In this document: positions 1 to 9,968 of the stretch, piece by piece
Layout: every line of letters starts with the position of its first letter
Position numbering within the stretch: the first letter of the stretch is position 1
Origin: Staphylococcus canis
GTDB lineage: Bacteria; Bacillota; Bacilli; Staphylococcales; Staphylococcaceae
Assembly (NCBI RefSeq): GCF_016238445.1
Contig: NZ_JABANU010000007.1
Coordinates: 1 to 64,000, forward strand
Direction of reading: 5' to 3'
DNA: 64,000 bases
Translations under genes and position numbers: made by a program
Notes under the pieces: generated by a model
The model's input: only the letters and a program-made list of their open reading frames with translations
Databases searched by the model: none
Told to the model about the DNA's origin: nothing

Positions 1-397
<397 letters not shown>

Positions 398-542
398 TAG
401 AGTAAGCTTGATATAGCTCTTTCGATTGATTTAGTCAATCAGTCTGTCAGTACATTGTACTGTGTTTTATCGGAATTAACGTTGACATATTGTCATTCAG
501 TTTTCAATGTTCATCGACTAATTTTCGCCGTTACAATTAATC
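398..542 (-). other. rRNA operon leader
   Basis: This is the transcribed stretch between the rRNA promoter and the 16S 5' end. On the minus strand it includes CATTGAAAACTGAATGACA and ACGTTAATTCCG, sequences I recognise as typical of staphylococcal rRNA leaders and spacers, where they take part in antitermination and RNase III processing. The role is inferred from position and remembered sequence, not shown. Confidence 0.55.
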
Positions 543-571
543 ATTATACTTCTTTTCAAAATCAATGTCAA
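543..571 (-). promoter_or_regulatory. rRNA operon promoter (consensus sigma-A)
   Basis: On the minus strand a perfect -35 TTGACA (571-566) and a perfect -10 TATAAT (548-543) are separated by 17 bp, followed by the leader and the 16S gene. A weaker upstream candidate lies at about 650-676 (TTGAAT, 15 bp, TATAAG), which could be the P1 of a tandem P1-P2 pair. Confidence 0.85.
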
Positions 572-956
572 GAACTTTTTTAAGTTTTTTTAATTAATTT
601 TGAAGTGAATTTTGTTGGTTAATTGCTTCATTTCAACATTAACTATCTTATAATGTTTTGTAAAAAGATTCAAGAGTTAATTTTACACTTTTAAAACTTT
701 TTTTAAAGTAATCATTTAAGATTAATATTTGTCGCATGTCGTTTCAGCGACTTTTATATCTTATCAAGTCTCTACATAGACGTCAACATATATTTAAAGG
801 TTTTTTTGTATAAAAATTACCTCATAAAAGAAAAGAAACACATTTATAGTTAAATAGATAAAGATAAAGTTGTTATACCTCACTATATGTAGCAAGATGA
901 CATTTACATTAACTTAAAATCTAACTATATATATTCATATACTCACTTATGGTTAT
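572..956. other. AT-rich gene-free stretch between rRNA promoter and perR terminator
   Basis: No convincing ORF was found here. Apart from the possible second rRNA promoter (about 650-676, minus strand) there is a small hairpin at 731-751 (GTCGC and GCGAC arms) followed on the plus strand by a short T-rich run. The rest is very AT-rich and may act as an UP-element-like region for the rRNA promoters. Confidence 0.5.
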
Positions 957-1071
957 AAAAAAACATTGTCGAAACAACTGAATACTGTAGATATAGTAGT
1001 TCGACTGTTTATCAACTCTTTTCGAACTCACATAGAAACTACTATATTAATCCATCGTTTCAACAATGTTT
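957..1071 (-). terminator. Long two-tier terminator of perR
   Basis: Outer arms 961-975 and 1057-1071 pair at 14 of 15 positions. A second perfect 11-bp stem (991-1001 with 1037-1047) is nested inside. On the minus strand the outer stem is followed at once by a run of seven T residues (957-963), and the structure begins 5 nt after the perR stop. Confidence 0.85.
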
Positions 1072-1075
1072 AATT

Positions 1076-1537
1076 TTAATGTTGATGATCTTGCGCTTCT
1101 TTACACTCTCGGCAGATACCATAAATTTCCATTCTATGATGTGATACTTCAAAATCAGTCACATGTTGTGCCAATTGCTCAACCTCATGTAATAAAGGAT
1201 AATGAAAATCGACTATTTTACCACAGTTTTCGCAAATAACATGATAATGATTATGTGTATCAAAATCAAAACGACTTGAAGCATCCCCATAACTTAACTC
1301 TTTAACAATTCCCGTTTTTTTGAAAACTTTAAGATTGTTATAGATTGTTGCTACACTTATATTAGGAAAATCAGGTGATAGTGATTGATAAATCTCATCA
1401 GCCGTTGGATGTGTATCCGCTTTGATTAAGAAACTTAAAATCGCTTGTCTTTGAGGTGTAATACGTACACCTGCATGACGCAAACTGCTAATTGATTCAT
1501 TTAATAAATGTTCATGCGATTCAAGCTCTGCAGCCAT
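1076..1537 (-). CDS. perR: Peroxide-responsive Fur-family repressor PerR
   Basis: 153 aa, slightly longer than the 148-aa S. aureus PerR, which it closely resembles. The N-terminal winged helix contains [10 protein letters not shown] and the recognition helix around [11 protein letters not shown]. The C-terminal metal-binding half has the [13 protein letters not shown] stretch and a second C-x2-C (CRECK), forming the structural Zn site. The regulatory Fe/Mn site uses His and Asp residues (for example [11 protein letters not shown]) whose oxidation by H2O2 inactivates the repressor in this family. It controls peroxide-defence and iron-storage genes such as ftnA and bcp; both are in this window. 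It is a single-gene unit with its own promoter and a candidate PerR box, suggesting autoregulation. Confidence 0.97.
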   Translation of the reverse strand: MAAELESHEHLLNESISSLRHAGVRITPQRQAILSFLIKADTHPTADEIYQSLSPDFPNISVATIYNNLKVFKKTGIVKELSYGDASSRFDFDTHNHYHVICENCGKIVDFHYPLLHEVEQLAQHVTDFEVSHHRMEIYGICRECKEAQDHQH

Positions 1538-1559
1538 TTACCTCACCCGTCTTTCTAGT

Positions 1560-1574
1560 TAGTAATCATTCTTA
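1560..1574. promoter_or_regulatory. Candidate PerR box (autoregulatory operator)
   Basis: The 7-1-7 sequence TAGTAATCATTCTTA matches the PerR consensus TTATAATnATTATAA at 11 of 14 half-site positions. It lies between the perR start codon and the -10 region, where a bound repressor would block transcription. Confidence 0.6.
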
Positions 1575-1584
1575 CTTAATAATA

Positions 1585-1613
1585 ATATAATGCTTTTTTT
1601 CTTAAAATGTCAA
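1585..1613 (-). promoter_or_regulatory. perR promoter
   Basis: On the minus strand there is a perfect -35 TTGACA (1613-1608) and a -10 TTATAT (1590-1585) at 17 bp, or TATATT at 18 bp. The PerR-box-like sequence lies just downstream. Confidence 0.6.
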
Positions 1614-1621
1614 TAATAATC

Positions 1622-2572
1622 TTAATATCCCTTATCTAAATCAACTACATTCTCAATTAACTCATTCTTATTGAGAAAATTTTTGAAGTTGTTTATGAAA
1701 ATATCAGTAGATTTTTTCTTGTTAGTTTCACCGTTCCCTGCAATATGACTAGTTAGATATACATTATCTAATTGATACAACTTTGAATCAGAATCTAAAG
1801 GTTCTTGTTCAAAAACATCTAAATATGCTTTTCGAATCAATTTATTTTTAAGTACTTCTACAAGGATAGCTTCTTCTACAATCGTTCCTCTACCTATATT
1901 TACAAATAATGTATGATCGTTCATATGCTCAAAATCTGTTTTTGTTAATAAATAGTGGGTATCTTTAGTTTCAGGCAAAATATTCACCACAATATCAGCT
2001 TCTTTATATACCGATTGACGCTCATCAAGTGAATAAGTACGATCAAAATTCTCTACTTTATGACCAGTAGTATTTAAACCAATTGTTTTCATATTAAAGG
2101 CTTTTGCAATCTCTGCTGCTCGTTGAGGAATAACCCCTGTACCTAAAAACATGATAACTTGGTCTTCAATGGATTGAGTCGTACGTTTAGAATTATATAC
2201 TTTTTCTTTTTGTTCATTATATACTTCTTTCAATTCTTTATAATCATCTAAAATAAAGGCATATAAAAATTCAGTAAGTTGTTGTGCATGAACACCTTTC
2301 GCATTCGTAAGCGATATACCCGCTTCTTTAATTTTTTGAAGTGGTAATGCGTTCACCCCAGTTGCATACCATGCAATCCATTTCAGATTAGATGCCGCTT
2401 CAATAAACGCTTCATCAACTTCAGCATGGTATGTAATTAATACATCCATCTTTTCCTGTGTAGTTTTTGGTAACTCAGAAGGATGTTTGTAAAATTCAAA
2501 GTCCACTTCTGGAAACGTTTCTTTTAGTCTATTTTCCTCATCACCTAAACGCATTAAACTGACTACTAACAT
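1622..2572 (-). CDS. D-isomer 2-hydroxyacid dehydrogenase family protein
   Basis: 316 aa NAD(P)-dependent dehydrogenase of the phosphoglycerate/glyoxylate reductase family. The catalytic set is visible: Arg in NIGRGTIVEE, Glu in DVFEQEPL and His in LTSHIAGN. The Rossmann glycine motif reads GTGVIP, so the last glycine of the usual GxGxxG is Pro. The substrate is not predictable. The start has a strong GGAGGGG ribosome site that overlaps the end of bcp, with only 4 bp between genes, so the two are one operon read bcp then this gene. The same neighbour is present beside perR in S. aureus as I remember it. Confidence 0.85.
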   Translation of the reverse strand: MLVVSLMRLGDEENRLKETFPEVDFEFYKHPSELPKTTQEKMDVLITYHAEVDEAFIEAASNLKWIAWYATGVNALPLQKIKEAGISLTNAKGVHAQQLTEFLYAFILDDYKELKEVYNEQKEKVYNSKRTTQSIEDQVIMFLGTGVIPQRAAEIAKAFNMKTIGLNTTGHKVENFDRTYSLDERQSVYKEADIVVNILPETKDTHYLLTKTDFEHMNDHTLFVNIGRGTIVEEAILVEVLKNKLIRKAYLDVFEQEPLDSDSKLYQLDNVYLTSHIAGNGETNKKKSTDIFINNFKNFLNKNELIENVVDLDKGY

Positions 2573-2576
2573 AATA

Positions 2577-3035
2577 TTACCCCTCCAAGATTTGTTTAAG
2601 TTGCTCGATTTGATCTTTGACTTTTACTTTTTCAATTACATCTATAATACGTCCCTCTTCATCAAGGACAAAAGTTGTACGTACGATACCCATTGATACT
2701 TTGCCAAAGGTTTTCTTTTCTTGATATACACCTACAGCATTAGAAAGTTGAAAATCTTCATCCACTAATAAATCAAAATTTAACTGGTGTTTATTAATGA
2801 AGTTTTGGTGTTTACGTTTCGTGTCTCCACTTACACCTACAACAGTAGTATTGAGTTTTTCAAAGTATGATAAATTGTCTCTAAAATCACACGCTTCTGT
2901 AGTACATGTAGGCGTATTATCTCTCGGATAAAAATACACAATCGCCTTTTGCCCTTTTAATGTTTCGTTAGTTACCCACTCACCATTTTGATTCTCCAAT
3001 TTAAAATCTGGAAACAAATCCCCTTTTTTTAACAT
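2577..3035 (-). CDS. bcp: Thioredoxin-dependent thiol peroxidase, Bcp/PrxQ type
   Basis: 152 aa one-domain peroxiredoxin. The active site TPTCTTEACDFRD holds a peroxidatic Cys and a second Cys five residues later, the resolving Cys of the atypical 2-Cys PrxQ class. It reduces hydroperoxides using thioredoxin in the cytoplasm. I chose the ATG at 3035, spaced well from AAAGGG; a GTG one codon upstream is also possible. Bcp belongs to the PerR regulon in S. aureus, in keeping with the perR gene 1 kb away, but I see no clear PerR box in the 92-bp gap to hemL. Confidence 0.93.
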   Translation of the reverse strand: MLKKGDLFPDFKLENQNGEWVTNETLKGQKAIVYFYPRDNTPTCTTEACDFRDNLSYFEKLNTTVVGVSGDTKRKHQNFINKHQLNFDLLVDEDFQLSNAVGVYQEKKTFGKVSMGIVRTTFVLDEEGRIIDVIEKVKVKDQIEQLKQILEG

Positions 3036-3127
3036 CACGAAAACGCCCTTTCTTCATATATTATTTACTTTATCATTTATGATACGATATATAATGAAAA
3101 TATTAAATCAAAAGAGGTTGATACATT

Positions 3128-4414
3128 ATGAACTTTCGCGAAAGTGAAAAGCTACAACAATTGTCGAATGAATATATTTTAGGGGGTGTAAACTCTCCTT
3201 CACGATCATATAAGGCTGTCGGCGGTGGAGCCCCTGTTGTTATGAAATCAGGGAAAGGCGCTTATTTATATGATGTTGATAACAATAAATATATAGATTA
3301 TTTACAAGCTTACGGTCCAATTATTACTGGACATGCACATCCTCATATTACAAAAGCCATTCAAGAACAAGCAGCATTAGGTGTACTTTATGGAACACCA
3401 ACTGAATTAGAGATTCAATTTGCTAAAAAATTAAGAGCTGCTATTCCTTCTCTTGAAAAAATGCGTTTTGTCAATTCTGGTACAGAAGCTGTAATGACAA
3501 CAATACGTGTAGCGCGTGCTTACACAGGTCGCAACAAAATCATTAAATTTGCAGGATGTTACCATGGTCATTCTGATTTAGTACTGGTGGCAGCGGGTAG
3601 TGGTCCTTCACAACTTGGATCACCTGACTCGGCGGGTGTTCCTAAAAGTGTCGCTCAAGAAGTGATTACTGTTCCATTTAATGATATTGATTCATTTAAA
3701 GAGGCTATGGAACACTGGGGTCATGATGTTGCCGGTGTATTAGTAGAACCTATTGTTGGTAACTTCGGAATGGTGGAGCCTAAGGATGGATTTTTAGAAG
3801 AAGTGAACAACATCACACATGAACACGGTGGCCTTGTCATTTATGATGAAGTGATTACAGCTTTCCGCTTCCATTATGGTGGTGCTCAAGATTTATTAGG
3901 TGTTTATCCTGATTTAACTGCCTTTGGTAAAATTGTTGGCGGTGGTTTACCTATTGGTGGTTACGGTGGACGTCAAGATATTATGGAACAAGTAGCGCCT
4001 TTAGGACCAGCATATCAAGCCGGAACAATGGCGGGTAATCCTTTATCTATGAAAGCTGGTATTGCATTACTCGAGGTACTTGAACAAGATGGTGTGTATG
4101 AGAAATTGAACGCTTTAGGCCAAAAATTAGAAGAAGGACTTCAAGCCGCTATTGATAAATATCAAATCAAAGCAACAATCAATCGTGTTTATGGCGCTTT
4201 AACTGTCTATTTTACTGATGAAAAAGTAACTCATTATGAACAAGCTGATGCTTCAGATGGAGAGATGTTTGCACGTTTCTTCAAATTAATGCTTAATCAA
4301 GGTATTAATCTTGCTCCATCAAAATATGAAGCTTGGTTCTTAACAACAGAACATACTGACGAAGATATAGAAGCGACAATCAAGGCAGCTGATTATGCCT
4401 TTAGTCAACTGTAA
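3128..4414 (+). CDS. hemL: Glutamate-1-semialdehyde 2,1-aminomutase
   Basis: 428 aa PLP enzyme of aminotransferase class III that turns glutamate-1-semialdehyde into 5-aminolevulinate for haem synthesis. Visible motifs: NSGTEAVM phosphate-binding region, YDEVITAFR with the PLP-contacting Asp240, and the Schiff-base lysine Lys268 in [10 protein letters not shown]. It is the second staphylococcal type (GsaB/HemL2), adjacent to bcp rather than in the hemAXCDBL cluster. The ribosome site AAAGAGG lies just upstream of the ATG. It diverges from bcp. Confidence 0.93.
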   Translation: MNFRESEKLQQLSNEYILGGVNSPSRSYKAVGGGAPVVMKSGKGAYLYDVDNNKYIDYLQAYGPIITGHAHPHITKAIQEQAALGVLYGTPTELEIQFAKKLRAAIPSLEKMRFVNSGTEAVMTTIRVARAYTGRNKIIKFAGCYHGHSDLVLVAAGSGPSQLGSPDSAGVPKSVAQEVITVPFNDIDSFKEAMEHWGHDVAGVLVEPIVGNFGMVEPKDGFLEEVNNITHEHGGLVIYDEVITAFRFHYGGAQDLLGVYPDLTAFGKIVGGGLPIGGYGGRQDIMEQVAPLGPAYQAGTMAGNPLSMKAGIALLEVLEQDGVYEKLNALGQKLEEGLQAAIDKYQIKATINRVYGALTVYFTDEKVTHYEQADASDGEMFARFFKLMLNQGINLAPSKYEAWFLTTEHTDEDIEATIKAADYAFSQL

Positions 4415-4498
4415 ACTTCTTGAAAATTCAATGTCATCGGTGTATAACTTTATTTAATACAACAAAGAATTATGAATATTAAAAAGGAGTGCTAACAT

Positions 4499-5590
4499 TT
4501 GAAGTTAGGCGCACGGATCTTAAAAACTGGTATTGCAATTATTCTCGCTGTTTCGATTGCCTCACTTTTACCTAGTAATGCTGGCATGATTACTGTTGCT
4601 GGTATTGCTGCAGTAGTGGCAATGCAACCTAGTGTATATAGAACATTTAAAACAATTGTTGACCAATTTCAAGGAAATGTTATAGGTGCAATTCTTGCTG
4701 TAATCATGGTTACTGTCTTTGGTAATAATATTATTATCATGGGTGCAACTGTCATTCTTTTAATCGCATTGTTATTTAAAATGAATATTGCACATGTAGC
4801 CACACTTGCAACCGTAACAGCTTTGGTTATCATGGGACAACACGATGGTTCATTTTACATTTCAGCGTTTTATCGTTTTTCACTTGTAATGATCGGGGTA
4901 ATCAGTTCATTTATCGTAAACTTGACTTTTTTACCTCCGAAATTCGAAACAAAAATTTATTACAATTCACTTAATATCTCAACAGATATTTTTAAATGGT
5001 TTAATCTCGTTCTCAATGATGCGACAGAATTTAATTACGTTAAAAGTGATTTAGAAAACCTACGTCAACGTATTGTAAAACTTGAGCAACTTCTTGAGTT
5101 TTATAAAGAAGAACGCGTATTAACAAAAAAACAAGTATTTGCTCAAACACGTAAAAAAATATTATTTAAAGAAATCGTATTATCAACACGAGACGCTTAT
5201 GACGTATTAAGACGAATGAATCGCTATCATAATAGTATGATTAATATGAGTGATGATTTTATTTTACAATTAAAATTAGAAATTGATGAACTTGCTCAAT
5301 TTCACGAACAAATTTTAATTAGTATTACAAAAAAAGCTAAATTTTATAATGATGAAGATACAAACACGATAAAAAACCCACTTAAGAAAGATATTCTTGT
5401 AGCCTTTAAGGAAGAAACAGCACAACACACTGAAGATGATAATGCTTATGCAAATGTTGTACACATTATCTCTTCATTAGAAGAATACCGTTATAATTTA
5501 GAACATTTAAATCGTTTAAGATTAAGCTACTTCAAATATCACTCAACGGATCCAGACATTGAAATCGTTGAAGAAGATTTCGACTTATAA
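4499..5590 (+). CDS. FUSC/aromatic acid exporter family membrane protein
   Basis: 363 aa. The N-terminal third is a hydrophobic bundle of about four to five membrane segments (residues 8-145), including the family-typical GARILKTGIA opening. A long charged cytoplasmic C-terminal domain with helical, coiled-coil-like character (residues 160-350) follows, the DUF939/FUSC layout. The substrate is unknown. It starts at a TTG, chosen because AAGGAG sits 9 nt upstream. A paralogue lies at 30801-31799. It is placed 84 bp after hemL in the same direction with no clear terminator between, so co-transcription is possible. Confidence 0.8.
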   Translation: MKLGARILKTGIAIILAVSIASLLPSNAGMITVAGIAAVVAMQPSVYRTFKTIVDQFQGNVIGAILAVIMVTVFGNNIIIMGATVILLIALLFKMNIAHVATLATVTALVIMGQHDGSFYISAFYRFSLVMIGVISSFIVNLTFLPPKFETKIYYNSLNISTDIFKWFNLVLNDATEFNYVKSDLENLRQRIVKLEQLLEFYKEERVLTKKQVFAQTRKKILFKEIVLSTRDAYDVLRRMNRYHNSMINMSDDFILQLKLEIDELAQFHEQILISITKKAKFYNDEDTNTIKNPLKKDILVAFKEETAQHTEDDNAYANVVHIISSLEEYRYNLEHLNRLRLSYFKYHSTDPDIEIVEEDFDL

Positions 5591-5597
5591 TTACAAC

Positions 5598-5673
5598 AAT
5601 AATAAAAGCGAGCTATAAACAATGGGCTTATTTCAAAATTAAACCGCCTTTGTTTGTAGCTCGCGTTATTATT
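5598..5673. terminator. Bidirectional terminator between convergent genes
   Basis: Long near-perfect inverted repeat with arms AATAATAAAAGCGAGCTA (5598-5615) and TAGCTCGCGTTATTATT (5657-5673), extended by TAAACA/TGTTTG. A/T runs on both sides serve the FUSC gene (plus) and the GltS-like gene (minus). Confidence 0.8.
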
Positions 5674-7252
5674 ATTCAATCAATTTCAGTTGATACTGAT
5701 TGATCGTTTCAGTATTTCCATACTTATGTTTTAATGTCACATGTTCAGGACCGATTTCGGTTGGACTATTGACACCAACAGCTCCCGCTATATTAAATAA
5801 TCCCTCATGTAAACTTGTAATATAATTCGTGACACGATATTGCTTTTCATCCACTACTAATGCTTTTTCTTTTTTAGGATCAGTCGTCGCAACGCCTACC
5901 GGACAAGTATTTTTATGACATTGGCGACTCATAATGCATCCCACACTAATCATCATCGCACGTGCAACATTAACTAAGTCTGCACCTAATGCCAATGCAA
6001 TCGCTATTTTATCTGGTGTGACTAATTTACCTGATGCAAAGATTTTTACGCGATCTCGTACGTTATATTTTTTTAATATACCGTCTACGATAGGTAATGC
6101 AGTAAATAATGGTAAACCTACGCCATCTTGGAATTCTTGGAACGAAGCACCTGTACCGCCCTCTCCTCCATCTACAGTGATAAAGTCAGGATAAATATTT
6201 AAGTTATACATTGTCTCTGCTAACGTTTCAATATCTGACTTCTGACCAACGACGATTTTAAAGCCAACAGGTTTTTGACTCATTTCTCGTAAATCGTTTA
6301 CCCATCGTAATAAATCTTCTGCGTTTTCAATAAACTCAAAACGATTAGGTGAGTCAATCGTTTGATATGGTTTTACATTTCTCATTTTGGCTACTTCTTC
6401 AGTAACTTTATGGCCTTCAATATGACCACCACGTGTTTTGGCTCCTTGTCCTAGTTTAATTTCAAAGGCCTTAACATTAGGATGCTTGGCCTTTTCCATA
6501 AACATCTCTTCGCTAAAGTTACCTTCAATATCTCGAACGCCGAATAAACCTGGTCCAATTTGAAATATAATATCTACATCTCCTGCAAGATGATGTGGTG
6601 ACAAACCGCCTTCACCCGTGTTCATCCACGTACCAGCTCTACTCAATCCTTTAGATAAAGCCGTAATAGCATTCACTCCTAAAGAGCCATAACTCATACC
6701 AGACTGACCAACAAGACGTTTCGCATAATATGGGTGTGCAATGTTTTCACCTAATTTTACATAATGACTTTCCTTTAACATAAATGGTGCGATTTCTTTT
6801 TGGCCGACCGTTTCTTTTCGATTAAATAAACTTTCGCGTTTTACATTGTATACAAATGTTGAAATCATTTGTTGATTATCGATATGTAAATCTTTAGCTT
6901 GAACGGGAAACATTGAATTATTAATAAAAAAACCTTCATCATAATCTTTTTCTGTTCCAAAGCTATCCGCACGACTATTGTATTTTCCGGCAATTACGAT
7001 ATGACGATATTGATCACGTGAGAACGGTTTATCTTCATTATCATTTAAAAATAGATATTGACGCAGTTCTGGACCAATATGTTCAAAAAAGTATCGTACG
7101 CGTGCTAGAACTGGATAGTTTCTTAATACACTATGTTGTTTTTGTCTCTTATCAAAAATTAAAAATATAATCGCTATGATAACAGCAACTAAAATGATAC
7201 TTACAATAAGAATATTTACAAAAAGTTGTAAAATAGTTAAAAATTGTGTCAA
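5672..7252 (-). CDS. Membrane-anchored glutamate-synthase-like FMN/Fe-S protein
   Basis: 526 aa. One N-terminal membrane segment (residues about 10-33) is followed by the FMN-binding glutamate synthase central domain: GEGGLSPHH, an FKIVVGQKS strand, and VDGGEGGTGASF with the phosphate-binding glycines. The cluster C-x5-C-x4-CPVGVATT matches the 3Fe-4S site of GltB. There is no N-terminal amidotransferase domain and no NADPH-oxidising subunit nearby, so it is not a complete glutamate synthase; the electron donor and substrate are unknown. It starts at TTG with a purine-rich site upstream; the nearby ATG is out of frame. Confidence 0.85.
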   Translation of the reverse strand: MTQFLTILQLFVNILIVSIILVAVIIAIIFLIFDKRQKQHSVLRNYPVLARVRYFFEHIGPELRQYLFLNDNEDKPFSRDQYRHIVIAGKYNSRADSFGTEKDYDEGFFINNSMFPVQAKDLHIDNQQMISTFVYNVKRESLFNRKETVGQKEIAPFMLKESHYVKLGENIAHPYYAKRLVGQSGMSYGSLGVNAITALSKGLSRAGTWMNTGEGGLSPHHLAGDVDIIFQIGPGLFGVRDIEGNFSEEMFMEKAKHPNVKAFEIKLGQGAKTRGGHIEGHKVTEEVAKMRNVKPYQTIDSPNRFEFIENAEDLLRWVNDLREMSQKPVGFKIVVGQKSDIETLAETMYNLNIYPDFITVDGGEGGTGASFQEFQDGVGLPLFTALPIVDGILKKYNVRDRVKIFASGKLVTPDKIAIALALGADLVNVARAMMISVGCIMSRQCHKNTCPVGVATTDPKKEKALVVDEKQYRVTNYITSLHEGLFNIAGAVGVNSPTEIGPEHVTLKHKYGNTETINQYQLKLIE

Positions 7253-7416
7253 AACCTACATCCCCCTTATATCTTTTCACCTTCATCTTAACCGTCTTTC
7301 ACAATTTTGCCAAACTATTTATTTGTTTTTCATAAAAGAAAAGTAGAGTTATTATGGTAATGTATAAAGTGGTGTTACTAAATAATTGAATACAGTCAAT
7401 TGAGGAGTGACGACAT

Positions 7417-7457
7417 AAAAAAGAATCGACAATCTGATTTACAGATATATCGATTCT
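7417..7457 (-). terminator. Terminator of the Sav1866-type ABC gene
   Basis: Stem AGAATCGA (7422-7429) with TCGATTCT (7450-7457); on the minus strand it is followed by a T run (7422-7417). It lies 78 bp beyond the ABC transporter stop. The rest of the 7253-7534 interval holds the promoter region of the GltS-like gene and no credible ORF. Confidence 0.75.
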
Positions 7458-7534
7458 GTATAATTTGATAAACATATTTATTGTAGTGATAAAATAAGGT
7501 TAAACTGCGTGCTTTCCTATTAAATCGTTCACAC

Positions 7535-9277
7535 TCACGAGTTAAGGTTTTGAATATTATATAAGCGCTGATACGCACCACCAAGACGCATTAATGAATC
7601 ATGATCCCCTTCTTCAACAATTTCACCATTTTCAATAACAACTATCTTATCAGCATGCGTAATCGTTGATAGTCTGTGCGCCACAATTAATGTTGTACGA
7701 TCATGACTTAACGCTTCAAGTGCGTCTTGGATAATCGCTTCACTCTCTAAATCAAGTGCGCTTGTTGCCTCATCTAATATGAGTACTGGTGGATCGTTTA
7801 AGAAAATACGTGCAATCGATAGACGTTGCTTTTGTCCACCTGATAGTTTTACGCCTCGCTCACCGACTTCAGTATCATAACCATTCGGTAGATCTGTAAT
7901 AAAATCATGTGCATTGGCCATTTTTGCCGCTTCTACAACTTCTTCAAATGTTGCATCTGGTCGACCTAACAAAATATTCTCCTTAACTGTATCCGAAAAT
8001 AATATATTATCTTGTTGAACCATACCAATTTGTCGACGCAAACTTGAAGTTTCAAATGCTTTAATATCATGATCATCAATGGTAATGGAACCTGTTGAAA
8101 CATCATAAAATCGTGGAATTAAACTAATTAAGGTAGATTTTCCTCCACCGCTCATCCCTACAAATGCAACAGTTTGACCATGATGAACATTTAAATTAAT
8201 ATCATTTAAAACATTTTTTTCATCTTCATTGTATCTAAAAGAAACATGCTTAAATTGAATATCACCGTGATTGATACGGATTGGCTTTGCGTCTTTAGTA
8301 TTTTTAATATCATATGGCTCATCAAATAATTGAAATACACGATCCATTGAAGCAAAACTTTGAGTCAGTGTCGTAAAAGAAGATACTAAACGACGTAACG
8401 GACCATACAGTTGTTCTAAATAACTCACAAATGCAGCTAGTGTTCCGACTGTGACTGAACCATTAATCGCTAAAAATGCGCCATAACCAATAACAATCAA
8501 AGGACCAATATCAGTAACAGTATTGATGGCTGAAAATGAATAAGCATTCCAACGTGTGTGTTTAAAAGCTTTATTTAAGAAGTTTCGATTACGTTTATCA
8601 AAATTCCGTGCTTCATTTTCTTCAATCGCAAAACTTTTAATCACTGACATTCCATTCACACGCTCGTGTAAAAACCCTTGAGTTTCAGCAAGTTTTTGTG
8701 AACGTTGTCGAGTTAAAGCACGTAAACGTCCAAAAAAGAAATACACAGTTATGATATAAAAAGGTAAAACAATAATCGCAGCTATTGTAAGTTGAATATC
8801 TAAAAAGAACATCACTGATAAAGCAATAATAATAGTAACGCAATCGAGCCAAATATTCATAAGGCCAGTCATAATAAAATCTTTCGTTTGCTCGACGTCA
8901 TTGATTACTCGAGAAATAACTTCACCTGCTTTGTTATTCGCATAAAATCGTGAGCTTAGCGCTTGCAAATGATGATACAGTTTTTTTCGTATATCATATA
9001 AAATTTTGTTACTCGTCCACTGTGCCATATATTGACGTAAAAATTCTATTGGTGGTCGAACAATGACAAAGATAAATGCAGCAATTAACATCGCTATCAT
9101 CAGATGATTCATTTTATCTGAAACAGTCATACCAGCATTATTAATGATATCGTCAATTACATATTTAATAAGTAATGGTATGAGTAAAGGGATACCAAAC
9201 TTCATAATACCTACAATGATCGTTCCAAATATCAACCATTTATAAGGTTTTACGAATTCTAAGTATCGTTTAATCAT
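7535..9277 (-). CDS. Homodimeric multidrug ABC exporter, Sav1866 orthologue
   Basis: 580 aa half-transporter with very high resemblance to S. aureus Sav1866, the structural model of bacterial ABC exporters. Residues 1-320 form a six-helix transmembrane domain. The C-terminal ATPase has Walker [11 protein letters not shown]-loop, signature LSGGQKQR, Walker [11 protein letters not shown] and the H-loop His in VAHRLST. The protein works as a dimer exporting drugs or lipids. The start follows AAAGGGG. It is monocistronic, with a terminator on either side. Confidence 0.95.
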   Translation of the reverse strand: MIKRYLEFVKPYKWLIFGTIIVGIMKFGIPLLIPLLIKYVIDDIINNAGMTVSDKMNHLMIAMLIAAFIFVIVRPPIEFLRQYMAQWTSNKILYDIRKKLYHHLQALSSRFYANNKAGEVISRVINDVEQTKDFIMTGLMNIWLDCVTIIIALSVMFFLDIQLTIAAIIVLPFYIITVYFFFGRLRALTRQRSQKLAETQGFLHERVNGMSVIKSFAIEENEARNFDKRNRNFLNKAFKHTRWNAYSFSAINTVTDIGPLIVIGYGAFLAINGSVTVGTLAAFVSYLEQLYGPLRRLVSSFTTLTQSFASMDRVFQLFDEPYDIKNTKDAKPIRINHGDIQFKHVSFRYNEDEKNVLNDINLNVHHGQTVAFVGMSGGGKSTLISLIPRFYDVSTGSITIDDHDIKAFETSSLRRQIGMVQQDNILFSDTVKENILLGRPDATFEEVVEAAKMANAHDFITDLPNGYDTEVGERGVKLSGGQKQRLSIARIFLNDPPVLILDEATSALDLESEAIIQDALEALSHDRTTLIVAHRLSTITHADKIVVIENGEIVEEGDHDSLMRLGGAYQRLYNIQNLNS

Positions 9278-9313
9278 TGTGTTTTCCCCTTTCTTTAACT
9301 ATTTTGTCATTAC

Positions 9314-9377
9314 AAAAAATTCAGAGCGGAACTTTGGTCAAACGTGTACTTTTCGTTTGAGTTCGATGTCCCGCTCT
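9314..9377 (-). terminator. Terminator of the nucleotide phosphatase gene
   Basis: Arms AGAGCGGAAC (9323-9332) and GTCCCGCTCT (9368-9377), with a smaller CAAACG/CGTTTG hairpin in the loop. On the minus strand a TTTTTT run follows at 9319-9314. The GAGCGGGAC-type stem is common in staphylococcal terminators. Confidence 0.8.
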
Positions 9378-9419
9378 AACTTTATCAAACATCTTATGTA
9401 GATAATTTTAAAGTTTTTA

Positions 9420-9968
9420 TTATAATGACTTATTTCTTAATCTATGAAAACGATCTTGCCATACTTTAATAAAATCCGGTGCAAATGGTCCTTTTTTTTG
9501 TTCAATCCACTGTTGTAAAATATCAACGCTACGTCTCAATATAAGATCTATATCTTTTGGATAATTCATTTGATTCATATGTTGCAAGTATTCATCTTCA
9601 TCTAGTAAATGATATTTACCATTTGGATAAACTTTAATATCTAAATCGTAGTCAATATATTTTAATGCTTCTCGGTCACAAGCAAATGGTGAAGATAAAT
9701 TACAATAATAATACACGCCATCTTCTCGGAACATACAAATGACATTAAACCAATATTGAGAGTGAAAGTAAACAATAGCTGGCTCACGTGTTACCCACGT
9801 CCTGCCATCACTTTCAGTCACAAGTGTATGATCATTGCCTCCGATGATTACATCTTCAGTCCCTTTTAAGATTAACGTTTCGGACCATACCCGATGAATA
9901 CTACCGTCATGTTTGTAAGATTGGATTTTAATCGATTGTCCTTCTTTCGGAATACATGATTTAACCAT
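9420..9968 (-). CDS. ntdp: Nucleoside tri-/diphosphate phosphatase (DUF402)
   Basis: 182 aa. It closely matches S. aureus SA1684, a DUF402 beta-barrel enzyme that hydrolyses nucleoside tri- and diphosphates. The conserved core is visible: [38 protein letters not shown] and [21 protein letters not shown], the last supplying metal-binding acidic residues. I placed the start at the ATG whose upstream AAGGTGG is well spaced; a GTG nine codons earlier keeps the frame open but would put this site inside the gene. It is separated from mutY by 59 bp in the same direction. Confidence 0.9.
   Translation of the reverse strand: MVKSCIPKEGQSIKIQSYKHDGSIHRVWSETLILKGTEDVIIGGNDHTLVTESDGRTWVTREPAIVYFHSQYWFNVICMFREDGVYYYCNLSSPFACDREALKYIDYDLDIKVYPNGKYHLLDEDEYLQHMNQMNYPKDIDLILRRSVDILQQWIEQKKGPFAPDFIKVWQDRFHRLRNKSL

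Noticed and set aside
398-1075. Possible tRNA or small RNA gene beside the rRNA operon
   Set aside because: No cloverleaf-like sequence or CCA-bearing end was found; the interval holds only promoter, leader and terminator signals.
3085-3099. Palindrome TTATCATTTATGATA in the bcp/hemL gap as a PerR box
   Set aside because: It is symmetrical, but the bases at the conserved positions do not match TTATAATnATTATAA in the right half; more likely chance symmetry in AT-rich promoter DNA.
5934-6194. Plus-strand 86-aa ORF inside the GltS-like gene
   Set aside because: It is fully antisense to a conserved flavoprotein domain and is a shadow of its codon use, with no start signal. The same holds for other antisense ORFs, such as 25562-26014 and 23880-24128.
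7396-7584. Minus-strand 62-aa ORF after the Sav1866-type gene
   Set aside because: It overlaps the end of the ABC transporter gene and contains its terminator hairpin; low-complexity composition and no ribosome site.
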